This document shows, one piece after another, positions 6,478 to 14,156 of a stretch of 23,593 nt of DNA. Position numbers and translations under genes: made by a program. Source of the stretch: DATESG01 sp964480275 (lineage in GTDB: Bacteria; Bacillota_I; Bacilli_A; RFN20; CAG-826); NCBI GenBank assembly GCA_964480275.1, contig CAYZOC010000011.1, positions 1-23,593 on the forward strand, in the 5' to 3' direction. The notes under the pieces were generated by a model that was not told where the DNA came from, searched no databases, and was given only the letters and a program-made list of their open reading frames with translations. Every line of letters starts with the position of its first letter. Position 1 is the stretch's first letter.

Positions 6478-7563
6478 TTATGCTCCAATCGCCTTTAATG
6501 GATCAATTTTAGTGACAGTTCTCACCGAGAAGAGTCCACCAACAATTGAGAAGATTATAAAACCAGCACTAATGCCAACATAGAATACTACATTCGTAGC
6601 AAAAGGAACTGTTCCCGCAAGGAATATGCCGGAAATGATAGTAAGACCAAGTCCTATAACCATACCAATAAGAACTAAAATAATTGTTTGCCATATAACA
6701 GAACTTGCAACAAATCGATTGGAAATACCTTGGGCTTTCATGACCCCAAACATATTTATTTTTTGAACAGTTAAAACATAAATAAAGATACCTAATACAA
6801 AGGCAACAATCATAATTAAGAAGCCAATCATTAGACTAAATGTCAACACCTGGGCAGTATAGCCAGGCAGTGTACTAATAAAATCTTCAATCGGATAATC
6901 GACGAGAATAGTTGAATCAGCTGAATTGGCAAGTCCCCTGATTTCTCCTTTGATCACAACTGCACTAAAGACTGGTGCGAGAGTTGAACCAAAAGCATAG
7001 GTGCGATAATTATCCATACTTGTATAAATAATAGGTGCCGTTTGATAGGTTGTTTTACTGGTAAAACCTTCAATTACCCACTCAATCACTGTGTCGTCAT
7101 TTTTTTCAATTACAATGGTATCACCAATTTCATAACCCTCTTCGGCAATTGATTCGTCGATTACGACGCCATTTGCTAAGGTGATTTGATCATATCCACT
7201 TGGGGCAAGAAAACTATTATCTTCAATCCCAAAAACATAAATTGCCGCACGAGTATCTAGTCCCTCTTCGGCATCTTTTAGACTAATAATTGCGGGGAAG
7301 AAACCAAGTTTGGCTTTTTCGTCAGCATCGATTCGGTCATAATCTTCATCAGTAAGATAGGACATCATAATGTTATCGTTAGCTTGATAGTTTAAAACAA
7401 TATTATTAGCATTCCAGCTATTTATTCCGTTTGTATAACTACTTGCAAGACCATAGGCAAGCGAAGTAAGAAAGTAGACAAGATAACTAATTAGTGTGAC
7501 TAAGACAATGATAAGCGCAAACTTACCTTTCGAGTGTCTTAATTCTTTCCATGCTAAATACAT
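6478..7563 (-). CDS. FtsX/MacB-family ABC transporter permease (single FtsX domain)
   Basis: Permease half of the exporter, 361 residues with the four-helix MacB/FtsX plan. TM1 is at about 14-40, a large extracytoplasmic domain at about 45-235, and three closely spaced helices at about 238-266, 286-316 and 325-346. The protein ends in the typical TKIDPLKAIGA tail. The extracytoplasmic domain is acidic and rich in Asp and Glu. The single short FtsX module paired with a small ATPase resembles HrtB/DevC-type transporters (haem or glycolipid export), but I see no residue that settles the substrate. It follows the gpx2 gene by two bases, making a gpx-permease-ATPase operon, so export of something formed during or causing oxidative stress is possible (inference). 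Confidence 0.85.
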   Translation of the reverse strand: MYLAWKELRHSKGKFALIIVLVTLISYLVYFLTSLAYGLASSYTNGINSWNANNIVLNYQANDNIMMSYLTDEDYDRIDADEKAKLGFFPAIISLKDAEEGLDTRAAIYVFGIEDNSFLAPSGYDQITLANGVVIDESIAEEGYEIGDTIVIEKNDDTVIEWVIEGFTSKTTYQTAPIIYTSMDNYRTYAFGSTLAPVFSAVVIKGEIRGLANSADSTILVDYPIEDFISTLPGYTAQVLTFSLMIGFLIMIVAFVLGIFIYVLTVQKINMFGVMKAQGISNRFVASSVIWQTIILVLIGMVIGLGLTIISGIFLAGTVPFATNVVFYVGISAGFIIFSIVGGLFSVRTVTKIDPLKAIGA

Positions 7564-7565
7564 AA

Positions 7566-8051
7566 TTAATTCTTATCCTCTAGTAGTTTTTCAATATCCT
7601 TAGCAATGCGTTCAGGCTTAGTCATTGGTCCATAACGTTTAATTACATTACCCGTTTGATCGATAAGAAATTTGGTGAAATTAAATTTGATTTTTTTTGA
7701 AAAGCGTCCAGGTTTACGATATTTGAGATAGGAATAAAGTACTGATTCATCATCACCATTAACCTTAATTTTTGCTCCTCTAAAAAAGGATGTATTATAG
7801 GTCGAGCGGCAATATTTGTTAATATCTTCCTCGGTTCCCAAATCTTTAATTGAAAATTGGTCACAAGGGAAATCAAGAATTTCAAGGCCCTTCTTATTAT
7901 AAGTGTCATAAAGTTTTTCAAGTTTTCCATACTGCGGGGCAAAAATACATTTTGTTGAGGAATTGACAATTAATAAAATTTTGCCCTTAAATTTGTCAAG
8001 TTTTACTGCCTTAAATTGAAAGTCGTCAACTGAGATATCATATAAGCCCAT
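7566..8051 (-). CDS. gpx: glutathione peroxidase family protein, divergent copy
   Basis: Second glutathione-peroxidase-like thiol peroxidase, 161 residues. Peroxidatic Cys35 (in NSSTKCIFA) and resolving-type Cys81 (in NKYCRST) are kept, as are Gln65 (in FPCDQF) and Asn124. The tetrad tryptophan, however, is replaced by Phe123 (KFNFTKF), and an extra Cys63 lies next to Gln65. The usual TRCGYTPQ loop after the catalytic cysteine is altered to C-I-F-A-P-Q. It is clearly less conserved than the copy at 1988-2503, so reactivity or substrate may differ. It has the strongest ribosome binding site of the region (AAAGGAGG) and heads an operon with an ABC exporter, an unusual partner for this enzyme. 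Confidence 0.88.
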   Translation of the reverse strand: MGLYDISVDDFQFKAVKLDKFKGKILLIVNSSTKCIFAPQYGKLEKLYDTYNKKGLEILDFPCDQFSIKDLGTEEDINKYCRSTYNTSFFRGAKIKVNGDDESVLYSYLKYRKPGRFSKKIKFNFTKFLIDQTGNVIKRYGPMTKPERIAKDIEKLLEDKN

Positions 8052-8075
8052 AGAAACCTCCTTTAAATATAAATA

Positions 8076-8084
8076 AGTATATCA
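8076..8084 (-). promoter_or_regulatory. extended -10 promoter of the gpx2-ABC operon
   Basis: On the minus strand TGATATACT forms an extended -10 (TG-N-TATACT) 25 bases before the ATG at 8051, with AAAGGAGG in between. No clear -35 is seen. Confidence 0.5.
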
Positions 8085-8160
8085 TTTTATTTTTAGCTAC
8101 ATAAGTATTTGCTTAATAAGATATATCAAAAGCATCGTATTGTAGAAAAGACATTTGATT

Positions 8161-8169
8161 TGTTATTAT
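8161..8169 (+). promoter_or_regulatory. extended -10 promoter of uvsE, leaderless or near-leaderless start
   Basis: TGTTATTAT (TG-N-TATTAT) ends 9 bases before the uvsE ATG at 8179. Transcription would begin 0-3 bases before the start codon. No Shine-Dalgarno sequence lies in the 25 bases before the ATG, which agrees with a leaderless message. Confidence 0.5.
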
Positions 8170-8178
8170 TTAGTTGTT

Positions 8179-9462
8179 ATGAAGATAATTAAGCAAAATT
8201 TAATTGGTTATGCCTGTCAAAACCTTGACGTTGAAGACGATGTGTATCGAACATGTCGGATTGAGCGGTTTAATGCTAAGGTTGGTCATGACTTAATTGC
8301 TGAAAATTTGAAAGTATTAGAAGGAATGATTGATTATAATATCAAGCATGGTTTGAAAATGTTTCGGATTACATCTTCACTTGTTCCTTTTGCCTCAAAC
8401 AAGCAAATTTTTAACATTGACTGGACTAGTGATTTTGCAAGCGAATTAAAGATAATAAAAAATAAAATTGTTAGCAATAATATTAGAATTTCGGTTCATC
8501 CAGGCCAATACACTGTCCTAAATTCGCTTAATGATGACGTTATTACTCGTAGTATCCTTGAACTTGAATATCATGTTGATATTTTAGAAAGTTTAGGTGG
8601 CACACAAAATAGCAAAATGATTGTGCACATTGGTGGCGTTTTTGGTGATAAAGGTGCGGCTATTGATCGCTTTGTTGATGTTGTTAATTCGCGCCTTAGT
8701 AAAAAAATTAAAAAACATTTGATTATCGAAAATGATGATCGGCACTATAACGTTGAAGAGGTTCTATACATAAGTGAAAAAACAGGGCTACCGGTTGTTT
8801 TTGATAATCTTCATAATGAATGTAACCCAAGTCCAGGCAAGATGAGTGAAAGAGAACTAATTATCAAAGCTTTTTCCACTTGGCGCAAAGAGGATGGTCG
8901 TCCAAAAATTCATTATAGCCAACAGGCTCCAAACAAGAAGATTGGTGCACACACCCAGACGATAAATGCGGAAAAGTTTTATGAGTTTTATCAATCATTA
9001 GCAGATCTTGAGTTTGATATTATGTTAGAAGTAAAAGATAAAAACCGCTCTGCTATTAAAATTAGTCTTTTATTAAGCAATGATTTTAATGAAGCAGAAA
9101 AAGAGTGGGCTCGTTATAAGTACCTTGTTCTTGGTAAATCGCAAAGTGCTTATGGGGAAATCCGGGAAATGCTAAAAGATAAAGAAAATTTTTCGAGTTT
9201 TGGGTTTTATAAGACAATTGATGATGCGCTCTTACTAGAAGAAAACGTCATGCGAGAAATTAACGCCCTTGAGCATGTCTATGGTTACTTTAAAAAAGTG
9301 GCGAGTGAAAAAGAAAAACAATCGATCCTTAAACTTATCAATCAATACAAGAATCGTGAGACAAGTTTAGATAAAGTTAAAGCGGGTTTAAAAAGACTCG
9401 CTAAGAAGTATAACGAGTCATATCTTTTGTCTAGTTATTATTTTGATTTTGTCAGTGACTAA
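8179..9462 (+). CDS. uvsE: UV-damage endonuclease UvsE fused to a C-terminal DUF1722 (YbgA) domain
   Basis: UV-damage endonuclease that nicks DNA 5' of photoproducts and starts alternative excision repair. The N-terminal TIM-barrel (residues 1-300) carries every metal ligand expected from the Thermus enzyme: His107, His150, Glu184, Asp209, His212, His245, His258 and Glu284, with Lys243 at the carboxylated-lysine position and the damage-probing Gln110/Tyr111. Residues about 309-424 are extra: RYKYLVLGKSQSAYGEIR, then NALEHVYGYFKK and a tail ending LLSSYYFDF, which matches E. coli YbgA (DUF1722) along its length. The total is 427 residues against about 310-320 for plain UvsE. I start at ATG 8179 rather than TTG 8155, since the shorter form begins with the family N-terminus. 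Its stop overlaps the convergent nadE stop. Confidence 0.92.
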   Translation: MKIIKQNLIGYACQNLDVEDDVYRTCRIERFNAKVGHDLIAENLKVLEGMIDYNIKHGLKMFRITSSLVPFASNKQIFNIDWTSDFASELKIIKNKIVSNNIRISVHPGQYTVLNSLNDDVITRSILELEYHVDILESLGGTQNSKMIVHIGGVFGDKGAAIDRFVDVVNSRLSKKIKKHLIIENDDRHYNVEEVLYISEKTGLPVVFDNLHNECNPSPGKMSERELIIKAFSTWRKEDGRPKIHYSQQAPNKKIGAHTQTINAEKFYEFYQSLADLEFDIMLEVKDKNRSAIKISLLLSNDFNEAEKEWARYKYLVLGKSQSAYGEIREMLKDKENFSSFGFYKTIDDALLLEENVMREINALEHVYGYFKKVASEKEKQSILKLINQYKNRETSLDKVKAGLKRLAKKYNESYLLSSYYFDFVSD

Positions 9463-11267
9463 ATTAGCTCTTTTAAATACTGTTCGATTTTTGCCTGTGT
9501 TTCACGATAATCAAATCCAAAGGCACCGCGACTAATTGTAACAATAGGTGGCATTTGAATACGTTTAAATACACTGCCATCAAGATAGGATAGAAACCAT
9601 TTTAAGTCAGCAAAAAAAACTTCTTTTTTTTCTAATCCATAGTGTTTAATCAATCGAGTTATATTTTCATCAAGGCGATTATTAAGATATTCATCAATGA
9701 AACTTGTAAGTCCACGAGTTGGGAAAGTCATTATTTTATTGAGCAACCAGTCGTGATACCCCCACTTCATCGGATCAACCTGTTGATGCTTTAATTCCGC
9801 AGTTGGCGGCACTTCATAGTGAGGAATGCCGTCTATAATTTTTGCGATAAGATTTTTGGGAATGATCTCGTCATCAAAATATGTATTTACTTCGTTAGCT
9901 AGCTCATTTACTTGAATTTTAGTCAGGTCACCAAGGGGCGATAAGGCGCCAATTGTGTCACCATAAAGCGTACAATAACCAAGAGCAACCTCGACTTTAT
10001 TACCATTATTACAAACAACTCCACCATGGATTTGTGCAAGTGTCGAAAGCACATGTCCACGGAGGCGAGCATGAATATTTTCCTCGACTGGTCCACTTAC
10101 TTCACTAAATAATTGTTTTGTTTCTAGGATTAATTTTTCGATTGAATAACTAGTATAACTAACACCTAATTTTTGGGCTAAATGTTGAGCATTATCAATC
10201 GTGATCTTTGAATTAAAGTGGCTTGGAAGATTAAACGCTAATACGCGATTTTTGCCAAGTGCGATGGTTAATAGCGCAGTGTTTAGTGCACTATCAATCC
10301 CACCCGATAGACCAATAATCCATTTGACTTTTTGCTTGAACATTTGCTCGTCAAAAAGCCGAATAGAAGCAACAATAGCATCAAATAATTTTGAAGTTTT
10401 GATTAGGGGTTTCTCGACAATTGGCTTTGATAAATCGACAAAGAAATGCTGCTCTTCAAAGCGGTCATTTAGTTCAATAATAGGACTATTTTCGCCAACG
10501 CAAATGAGTGAACCACCATCAAATAGTAGAACGTTTTTTCCAACATCTTGGAGCCCAGTAGCGTTGACATAAATGGTTGGAACTTTGGCCTTTTTTGCTA
10601 GATGTCTTTTTCTTGCGACTTCTTTATTGAGCGTCCATGGCGAACTAGAAATATTAACTAATAAGTCGGGTTTATATTTCATTACTTCTTGTGTGACTTT
10701 ATAAGCATAATCATCATCCCAAAGATCTTCACACACTTGGAGGCTAATGCGGTGATCAACACCATTACGATTAAAAACAAAAGGGGCCAACATTTGTGAG
10801 TGTAATGTTTTGTTTGCACTCATTAACTCGAGTCCACTTAAAAAATAACGCGAATCATCAAACATCCGATAATCAGGATTTAAGTGTTTGATATATATAC
10901 CAGGATGTTTTCCGTTTTCTCTTTTTACTAGCGTTTTATTATAGGCAAAGAAAGCAGCATTAAATCTAACATTACGGCCATCACGACCCTTGATTACTTC
11001 ATCAATGGGGTCAATATGAATATTTCCCCAAATAATACCAATATTATCAGATAGATTAATTATTCTTTGATTAAAGGAAGCAATAAAGCGCCTAAAATCA
11101 TCATCAAGATAGCGGTCACCAACAAAATAACCACCAACACACATTTCTGGGAAAACGACGAGATCAGCACCATTTTTTTTGGCCATTTCAACGTGTTTTT
11201 TGATATTCAAAAAATTAGTGTTAGCTTGTCCAGGTATTACTCTTATTTGTGCGATACTAACTTTCAT
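9459..11267 (-). CDS. nadE: glutamine-dependent NAD+ synthetase
   Basis: Last step of NAD synthesis: deamido-NAD plus ATP and glutamine gives NAD. Two domains are visible in 602 residues. The N-terminal nitrilase-type amidase (about 1-285) has the catalytic Glu41 (FPEMCVGGY), Lys127 (IYIKHLNPDYRMF) and Cys179 (LQVCEDLWDDD), so the enzyme makes its own ammonia from glutamine. The C-terminal synthetase (about 295-600) has the ATP-pyrophosphatase loop SGGIDS at 321-326. The length is normal for the two-domain class. The start ATG 11267 has only a weak AAGAAAG site. The gene is monocistronic, divergent from the V-ATPase operon, and convergent with uvsE: the two stop codons share bases 9460-9461, so neither gene has a terminator of its own between them. 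Confidence 0.95.
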   Translation of the reverse strand: MKVSIAQIRVIPGQANTNFLNIKKHVEMAKKNGADLVVFPEMCVGGYFVGDRYLDDDFRRFIASFNQRIINLSDNIGIIWGNIHIDPIDEVIKGRDGRNVRFNAAFFAYNKTLVKRENGKHPGIYIKHLNPDYRMFDDSRYFLSGLELMSANKTLHSQMLAPFVFNRNGVDHRISLQVCEDLWDDDYAYKVTQEVMKYKPDLLVNISSSPWTLNKEVARKRHLAKKAKVPTIYVNATGLQDVGKNVLLFDGGSLICVGENSPIIELNDRFEEQHFFVDLSKPIVEKPLIKTSKLFDAIVASIRLFDEQMFKQKVKWIIGLSGGIDSALNTALLTIALGKNRVLAFNLPSHFNSKITIDNAQHLAQKLGVSYTSYSIEKLILETKQLFSEVSGPVEENIHARLRGHVLSTLAQIHGGVVCNNGNKVEVALGYCTLYGDTIGALSPLGDLTKIQVNELANEVNTYFDDEIIPKNLIAKIIDGIPHYEVPPTAELKHQQVDPMKWGYHDWLLNKIMTFPTRGLTSFIDEYLNNRLDENITRLIKHYGLEKKEVFFADLKWFLSYLDGSVFKRIQMPPIVTISRGAFGFDYRETQAKIEQYLKELI

Positions 11268-11285
11268 ATATTTTCTTTCTTAGTC

Positions 11286-11294
11286 ATTTTAGCA
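11286..11294 (-). promoter_or_regulatory. extended -10 promoter of nadE
   Basis: The minus strand reads TGCTAAAAT (TG-N-TAAAAT), ending 18 bases before the nadE ATG. There is no convincing -35, so it depends on the extended -10. Confidence 0.5.
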
Positions 11295-11410
11295 TAAACA
11301 AAATTTCTTTGATGTTCCCAACAACACGTTTGGTAAGTTTTTTGTAGTTTTTAAGCCACCACTAGGTAGAATTTAGGCTTATGTGTTTATTTTAGGGTCA
11401 TTTTCTAGTA

Positions 11411-11427
11411 TCATATTTATAATATGA
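11411..11427 (+). promoter_or_regulatory. V-ATPase operon promoter with palindrome over the -10
   Basis: TATAAT at 11418-11423 is a perfect -10 placed 42 bases before the first gene's ATG. It lies inside a hyphenated palindrome, TCATATT-TAT-AATATGA (11411-11427), so a dimeric regulator bound there would block polymerase. The -35 is poor (TAGGGT at 11393-11398, spacing 19), consistent with a regulated promoter. The operator role is inference. Confidence 0.5.
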
Positions 11428-11465
11428 CGCTTAAAACTAAGCCCATTAGTAAAGGTGGTGACAAG

Positions 11466-11774
11466 ATGTCGGCATTTGAAAAAATTATTAAATTAGAACA
11501 AGCATTTGATAACCGTAAAGTCGAACTGCAAGAACAACGCGAACATAAAATCCGTGAACTTGATAACGAACTTAAATTAGCACATGAAAAACTTGTTAAT
11601 GAGTTAAAAAAAGAGGTTGATACTACAAGAAAAGAAACCTCGCAGGCAGTGACAAAAATGCATGAAGAGTTAAAAGAGCGACTCCAAAAAAACAAGGAGG
11701 CTTTTAACGCCGCTTTTGAAAAAGACAAGGCAAAAATTGTCGATAAAATTTTCTCTGAGGTAAAGAAAATATGA
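11466..11774 (+). CDS. ntpF: V-type ATPase coiled-coil peripheral-stalk subunit (NtpF/G/H-like)
   Basis: First gene of the V-ATPase operon, a 102-residue highly charged, almost wholly alpha-helical coiled coil (Lys/Glu-rich heptads from about 5 to 95). It has no hydrophobic segment, as expected of the small stalk subunit that pairs with subunit E to hold the catalytic head. Sequence identity is low in this family, so the call rests on composition, size and position: the same place as ntpF in Enterococcus hirae. I use ATG 11466, preceded by AAAGGTGG; an in-frame ATG at 11424 lies within the promoter, next to the -10, and would not be transcribed. It ends in TGA overlapping the next ATG (ATGA), evidence that TGA is a stop here. 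Confidence 0.8.
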   Translation: MSAFEKIIKLEQAFDNRKVELQEQREHKIRELDNELKLAHEKLVNELKKEVDTTRKETSQAVTKMHEELKERLQKNKEAFNAAFEKDKAKIVDKIFSEVKKI

Positions 11775-13672
11775 TTGTTCCGGTCAAGCGAGTAAATCTA
11801 GTATTGACTCCCGCCGATAAGGCCGGTGTTTTTCTTGCTCTACAAAAACAAGAGCTTTTTATGGTTAAAGGTTTTAATTTAAAAAATCACCCGTTATATA
11901 ATAATGACCAACTCGTGAAAACAAAAAAAGCCATCAGTATTTTAGAAGCTCATCAAAAGAAAAAGCCTTTCTTTTCGACGATTAGCGTCGATAGTGTGGT
12001 TTTAGAAACAGGTGACGAACAGGCAAAAACTATTGTTGATAAGGTTATTGATTTAGAAAATAAAATTGGTGAAAAAAGCGAAGATATTCGCCGTCTCACT
12101 GCTGATAATAAAGCATATCTTCCTTTCACATTTCTTTCTGTTGCTCAAGAAAAATTAGAGACGAGCATACTTGTTGAATTTTTCTCTTATAAAATCAAAG
12201 AAGAAAAAAGAGAATATATTGAAAACGCACTAACAAAAGTTGGTGTTGAATATGAAGCAGGGGTCTATGACAAGATGCTCTATATTGCAATTGCGCTTTT
12301 TGAAGATGTAAAAAAAGATGTTGAAATAGCACTAAATGCAGTTGAAGCCGAAGAAATTAAACTGCCTAAGACTCATTTGAATTACAATGAGGCAATCAAT
12401 AAAAACGAACAAAAAATACAAATATTTAGTGGTGAAATTGAACTATTAAACGGACTAATAGATGAACAAACAACTAATCTTGAACTAATTAAAACTTATT
12501 ATGATAAAGAGGCGAACATACTCGTACGCGAACACATTCCCCATAAAACAAGTGAAAACTTTATCCTACTTGAAGGTTATGCCCGTGAAGATCAGATGCC
12601 AGAACTTGAACAGGTGATTTCCACTGTTACGGATGATTATGAAATTGAAGTAATTGAAAACGCTAAAGAAGTTTTACCGACAGCGCTAAAAAACAACCGC
12701 TTTGTTAAACCCTTTGAAACAATCACTGATAGTTTTTCGGTACCAAACAATAAAGAAATCGATCCAAACCCCGCAATGTCGGCTTGGTATTGGCTATTCT
12801 TTGGCTTTATGTTTGCCGATATTGGTTATGGTCTTATACTTCTAGCGGGAACGCTTTTAATGTTAAAACTAAAAAAACCACGGGGTGGCTTCAAAAAGTT
12901 ATTACAAGTTTTCATGTATTCAAGTATTTCAACAATTGTGTTTGGTCTCATAACTGGTTCGTTGTTCAGTGTTGAACTTACTACAATTTTCCCGGGTCTT
13001 CCTAACATTTTTCTCTCGCCGGTCAATGACCCAATGCTTGTGTTAATTATTTCACTGGTCGTAGGTGCGTTTCACATTATGACCGCATTAGTTTTCAAAA
13101 CCCTGCGCCTTATCCGAGAAAAAGATATATTAGGTGCTCTAGCAGAAGCGGTAAGTTGGATTCTTATTCTCTTGTTGGGCCTAGTATTTATTGCCGATAT
13201 GATGGAGATTTTATGGCCAACAAATGTGATTGTGAGCTATGGAAGTCTTGGCCTAGTGTTGCTTGGCCTGGCATTTATAGTCTTTCTTTCTGGCCGTGGT
13301 AATAAAAATCCACTAACTTGGGCAATGAAAGGACTTGGTGGTCTATATGGAGCAACAAGTTATCTGAGTGATATTCTAAGTTATAGTCGACTCTTAGCCT
13401 TAATGTTAAGTGGGGCTGTTATTGGTTCGACGATGAACCAACTTGCGGGAATGGTAAGCGGCGCCTTCTTTGGTGTTGGCATTATCTTCTCGATTTTAAT
13501 TATTATTGTTGGACACCTCTTCAACTTTGCGATGAGTTTACTTTCCGCATATGTTCATGGTGGGCGTCTTCAATATCTTGAGTTCTATGGCAAGTTCTAC
13601 GAAGGTGGAGGAATTGCTTTTGAACCACTAGCCTATCAATTAAATTACATCAACGAAATAAAGGAGAATTAA
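11771..13672 (+). CDS. ntpI: V-type ATPase subunit I (stator a-subunit)
   Basis: Membrane stator that provides the ion half-channels next to the rotating K ring. At 633 residues it has a soluble N-terminal arm (about 1-330, two coiled-coil stretches) and a membrane domain of seven to eight helices from WYWLFFGFMFADIGYG (about 339-354) onward. The conserved YLSDILSYSRLLAL segment carries Arg540, the arginine that faces the ring glutamate, and HGGRLQYLEFYGKFYEGGG carries the second conserved Arg599. The spacing is close to that of the two functional arginines of the Enterococcus enzyme. Start and previous stop overlap (ATGA), and the next gene begins 2 bases after its stop, so subunits are translationally coupled. 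Confidence 0.95.
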   Translation: MIVPVKRVNLVLTPADKAGVFLALQKQELFMVKGFNLKNHPLYNNDQLVKTKKAISILEAHQKKKPFFSTISVDSVVLETGDEQAKTIVDKVIDLENKIGEKSEDIRRLTADNKAYLPFTFLSVAQEKLETSILVEFFSYKIKEEKREYIENALTKVGVEYEAGVYDKMLYIAIALFEDVKKDVEIALNAVEAEEIKLPKTHLNYNEAINKNEQKIQIFSGEIELLNGLIDEQTTNLELIKTYYDKEANILVREHIPHKTSENFILLEGYAREDQMPELEQVISTVTDDYEIEVIENAKEVLPTALKNNRFVKPFETITDSFSVPNNKEIDPNPAMSAWYWLFFGFMFADIGYGLILLAGTLLMLKLKKPRGGFKKLLQVFMYSSISTIVFGLITGSLFSVELTTIFPGLPNIFLSPVNDPMLVLIISLVVGAFHIMTALVFKTLRLIREKDILGALAEAVSWILILLLGLVFIADMMEILWPTNVIVSYGSLGLVLLGLAFIVFLSGRGNKNPLTWAMKGLGGLYGATSYLSDILSYSRLLALMLSGAVIGSTMNQLAGMVSGAFFGVGIIFSILIIIVGHLFNFAMSLLSAYVHGGRLQYLEFYGKFYEGGGIAFEPLAYQLNYINEIKEN

Positions 13673-13674
13673 TT

Positions 13675-14142
13675 ATGGATATGGGTGTAGCATTAGCGGC
13701 AATTGGGGCCGCATTAGCCGTTGGTTTAGCCGGCGCAGGTTCGGCGATTGGCGTTTCGATCGCTGGTAAGTCGGCAACTGGTGTTGTCGCCGAAAAGCCC
13801 GAACTTTTTGGTAAGGTGTTTGTCTTACAAGCCCTCCCAGCAACACAGGGTATTTATGGATTTCTTATTGCGATTTTGACCCTAACAAATATTGGTCTTC
13901 TTGGTGGTGGCGCTGTTAGTTTAAGCGATGCCCATGGATGGACATATTTAGCAGTTGGTCTAGCAATTGGAATTACTGGTTTATTTTCAGGGGCATATCA
14001 AGGCCAAATTGCCGGAGCGGCAATCAAAATGACAGGAAAAGATCCAAGTCTATCCACTCGTGGTATGACGATGACCGTCATGGTTGAAACTTATGCGATT
14101 TTAGGTTTACTTGTTTCAATTCTTATCATGTTTGGCATGTAG
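13675..14142 (+). CDS. ntpK: V-type ATPase subunit K (proteolipid ring), Na+-site type
   Basis: Ring-forming proteolipid of 155 residues with four helices (about 4-30, 48-74, 88-110, 131-154), the duplicated 16-kDa form. Only the second hairpin has the ion-binding acid, Glu138 in MVETYAILG. The other residues that coordinate sodium in the E. hirae ring are all present in equivalent motifs: Leu54, Thr57 and Gln58 in ALPATQGIYGF and Gln109 in FSGAYQGQ. This predicts a Na+-translocating enzyme. The start ATG 13675 has AAGGAG provided by the last codons of ntpI. Base composition is more GC-rich than in its neighbours, as expected from its Gly/Ala content. Confidence 0.95.
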   Translation: MDMGVALAAIGAALAVGLAGAGSAIGVSIAGKSATGVVAEKPELFGKVFVLQALPATQGIYGFLIAILTLTNIGLLGGGAVSLSDAHGWTYLAVGLAIGITGLFSGAYQGQIAGAAIKMTGKDPSLSTRGMTMTVMVETYAILGLLVSILIMFGM

Positions 14143-14156
14143 GAGTAGAACAAGTA

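Noticed and set aside
10201..10572. Open frame of 123 codons antisense to nadE
   Set aside because: It lies wholly inside the strongly conserved nadE gene, has no ribosome site, and its composition is that of a reverse-strand shadow.
11352..11381. TAAGCC...GGCTTA inverted repeat between nadE and the V-ATPase operon as a terminator
   Set aside because: It lies between divergent genes and has no T-run on the needed side of either strand.
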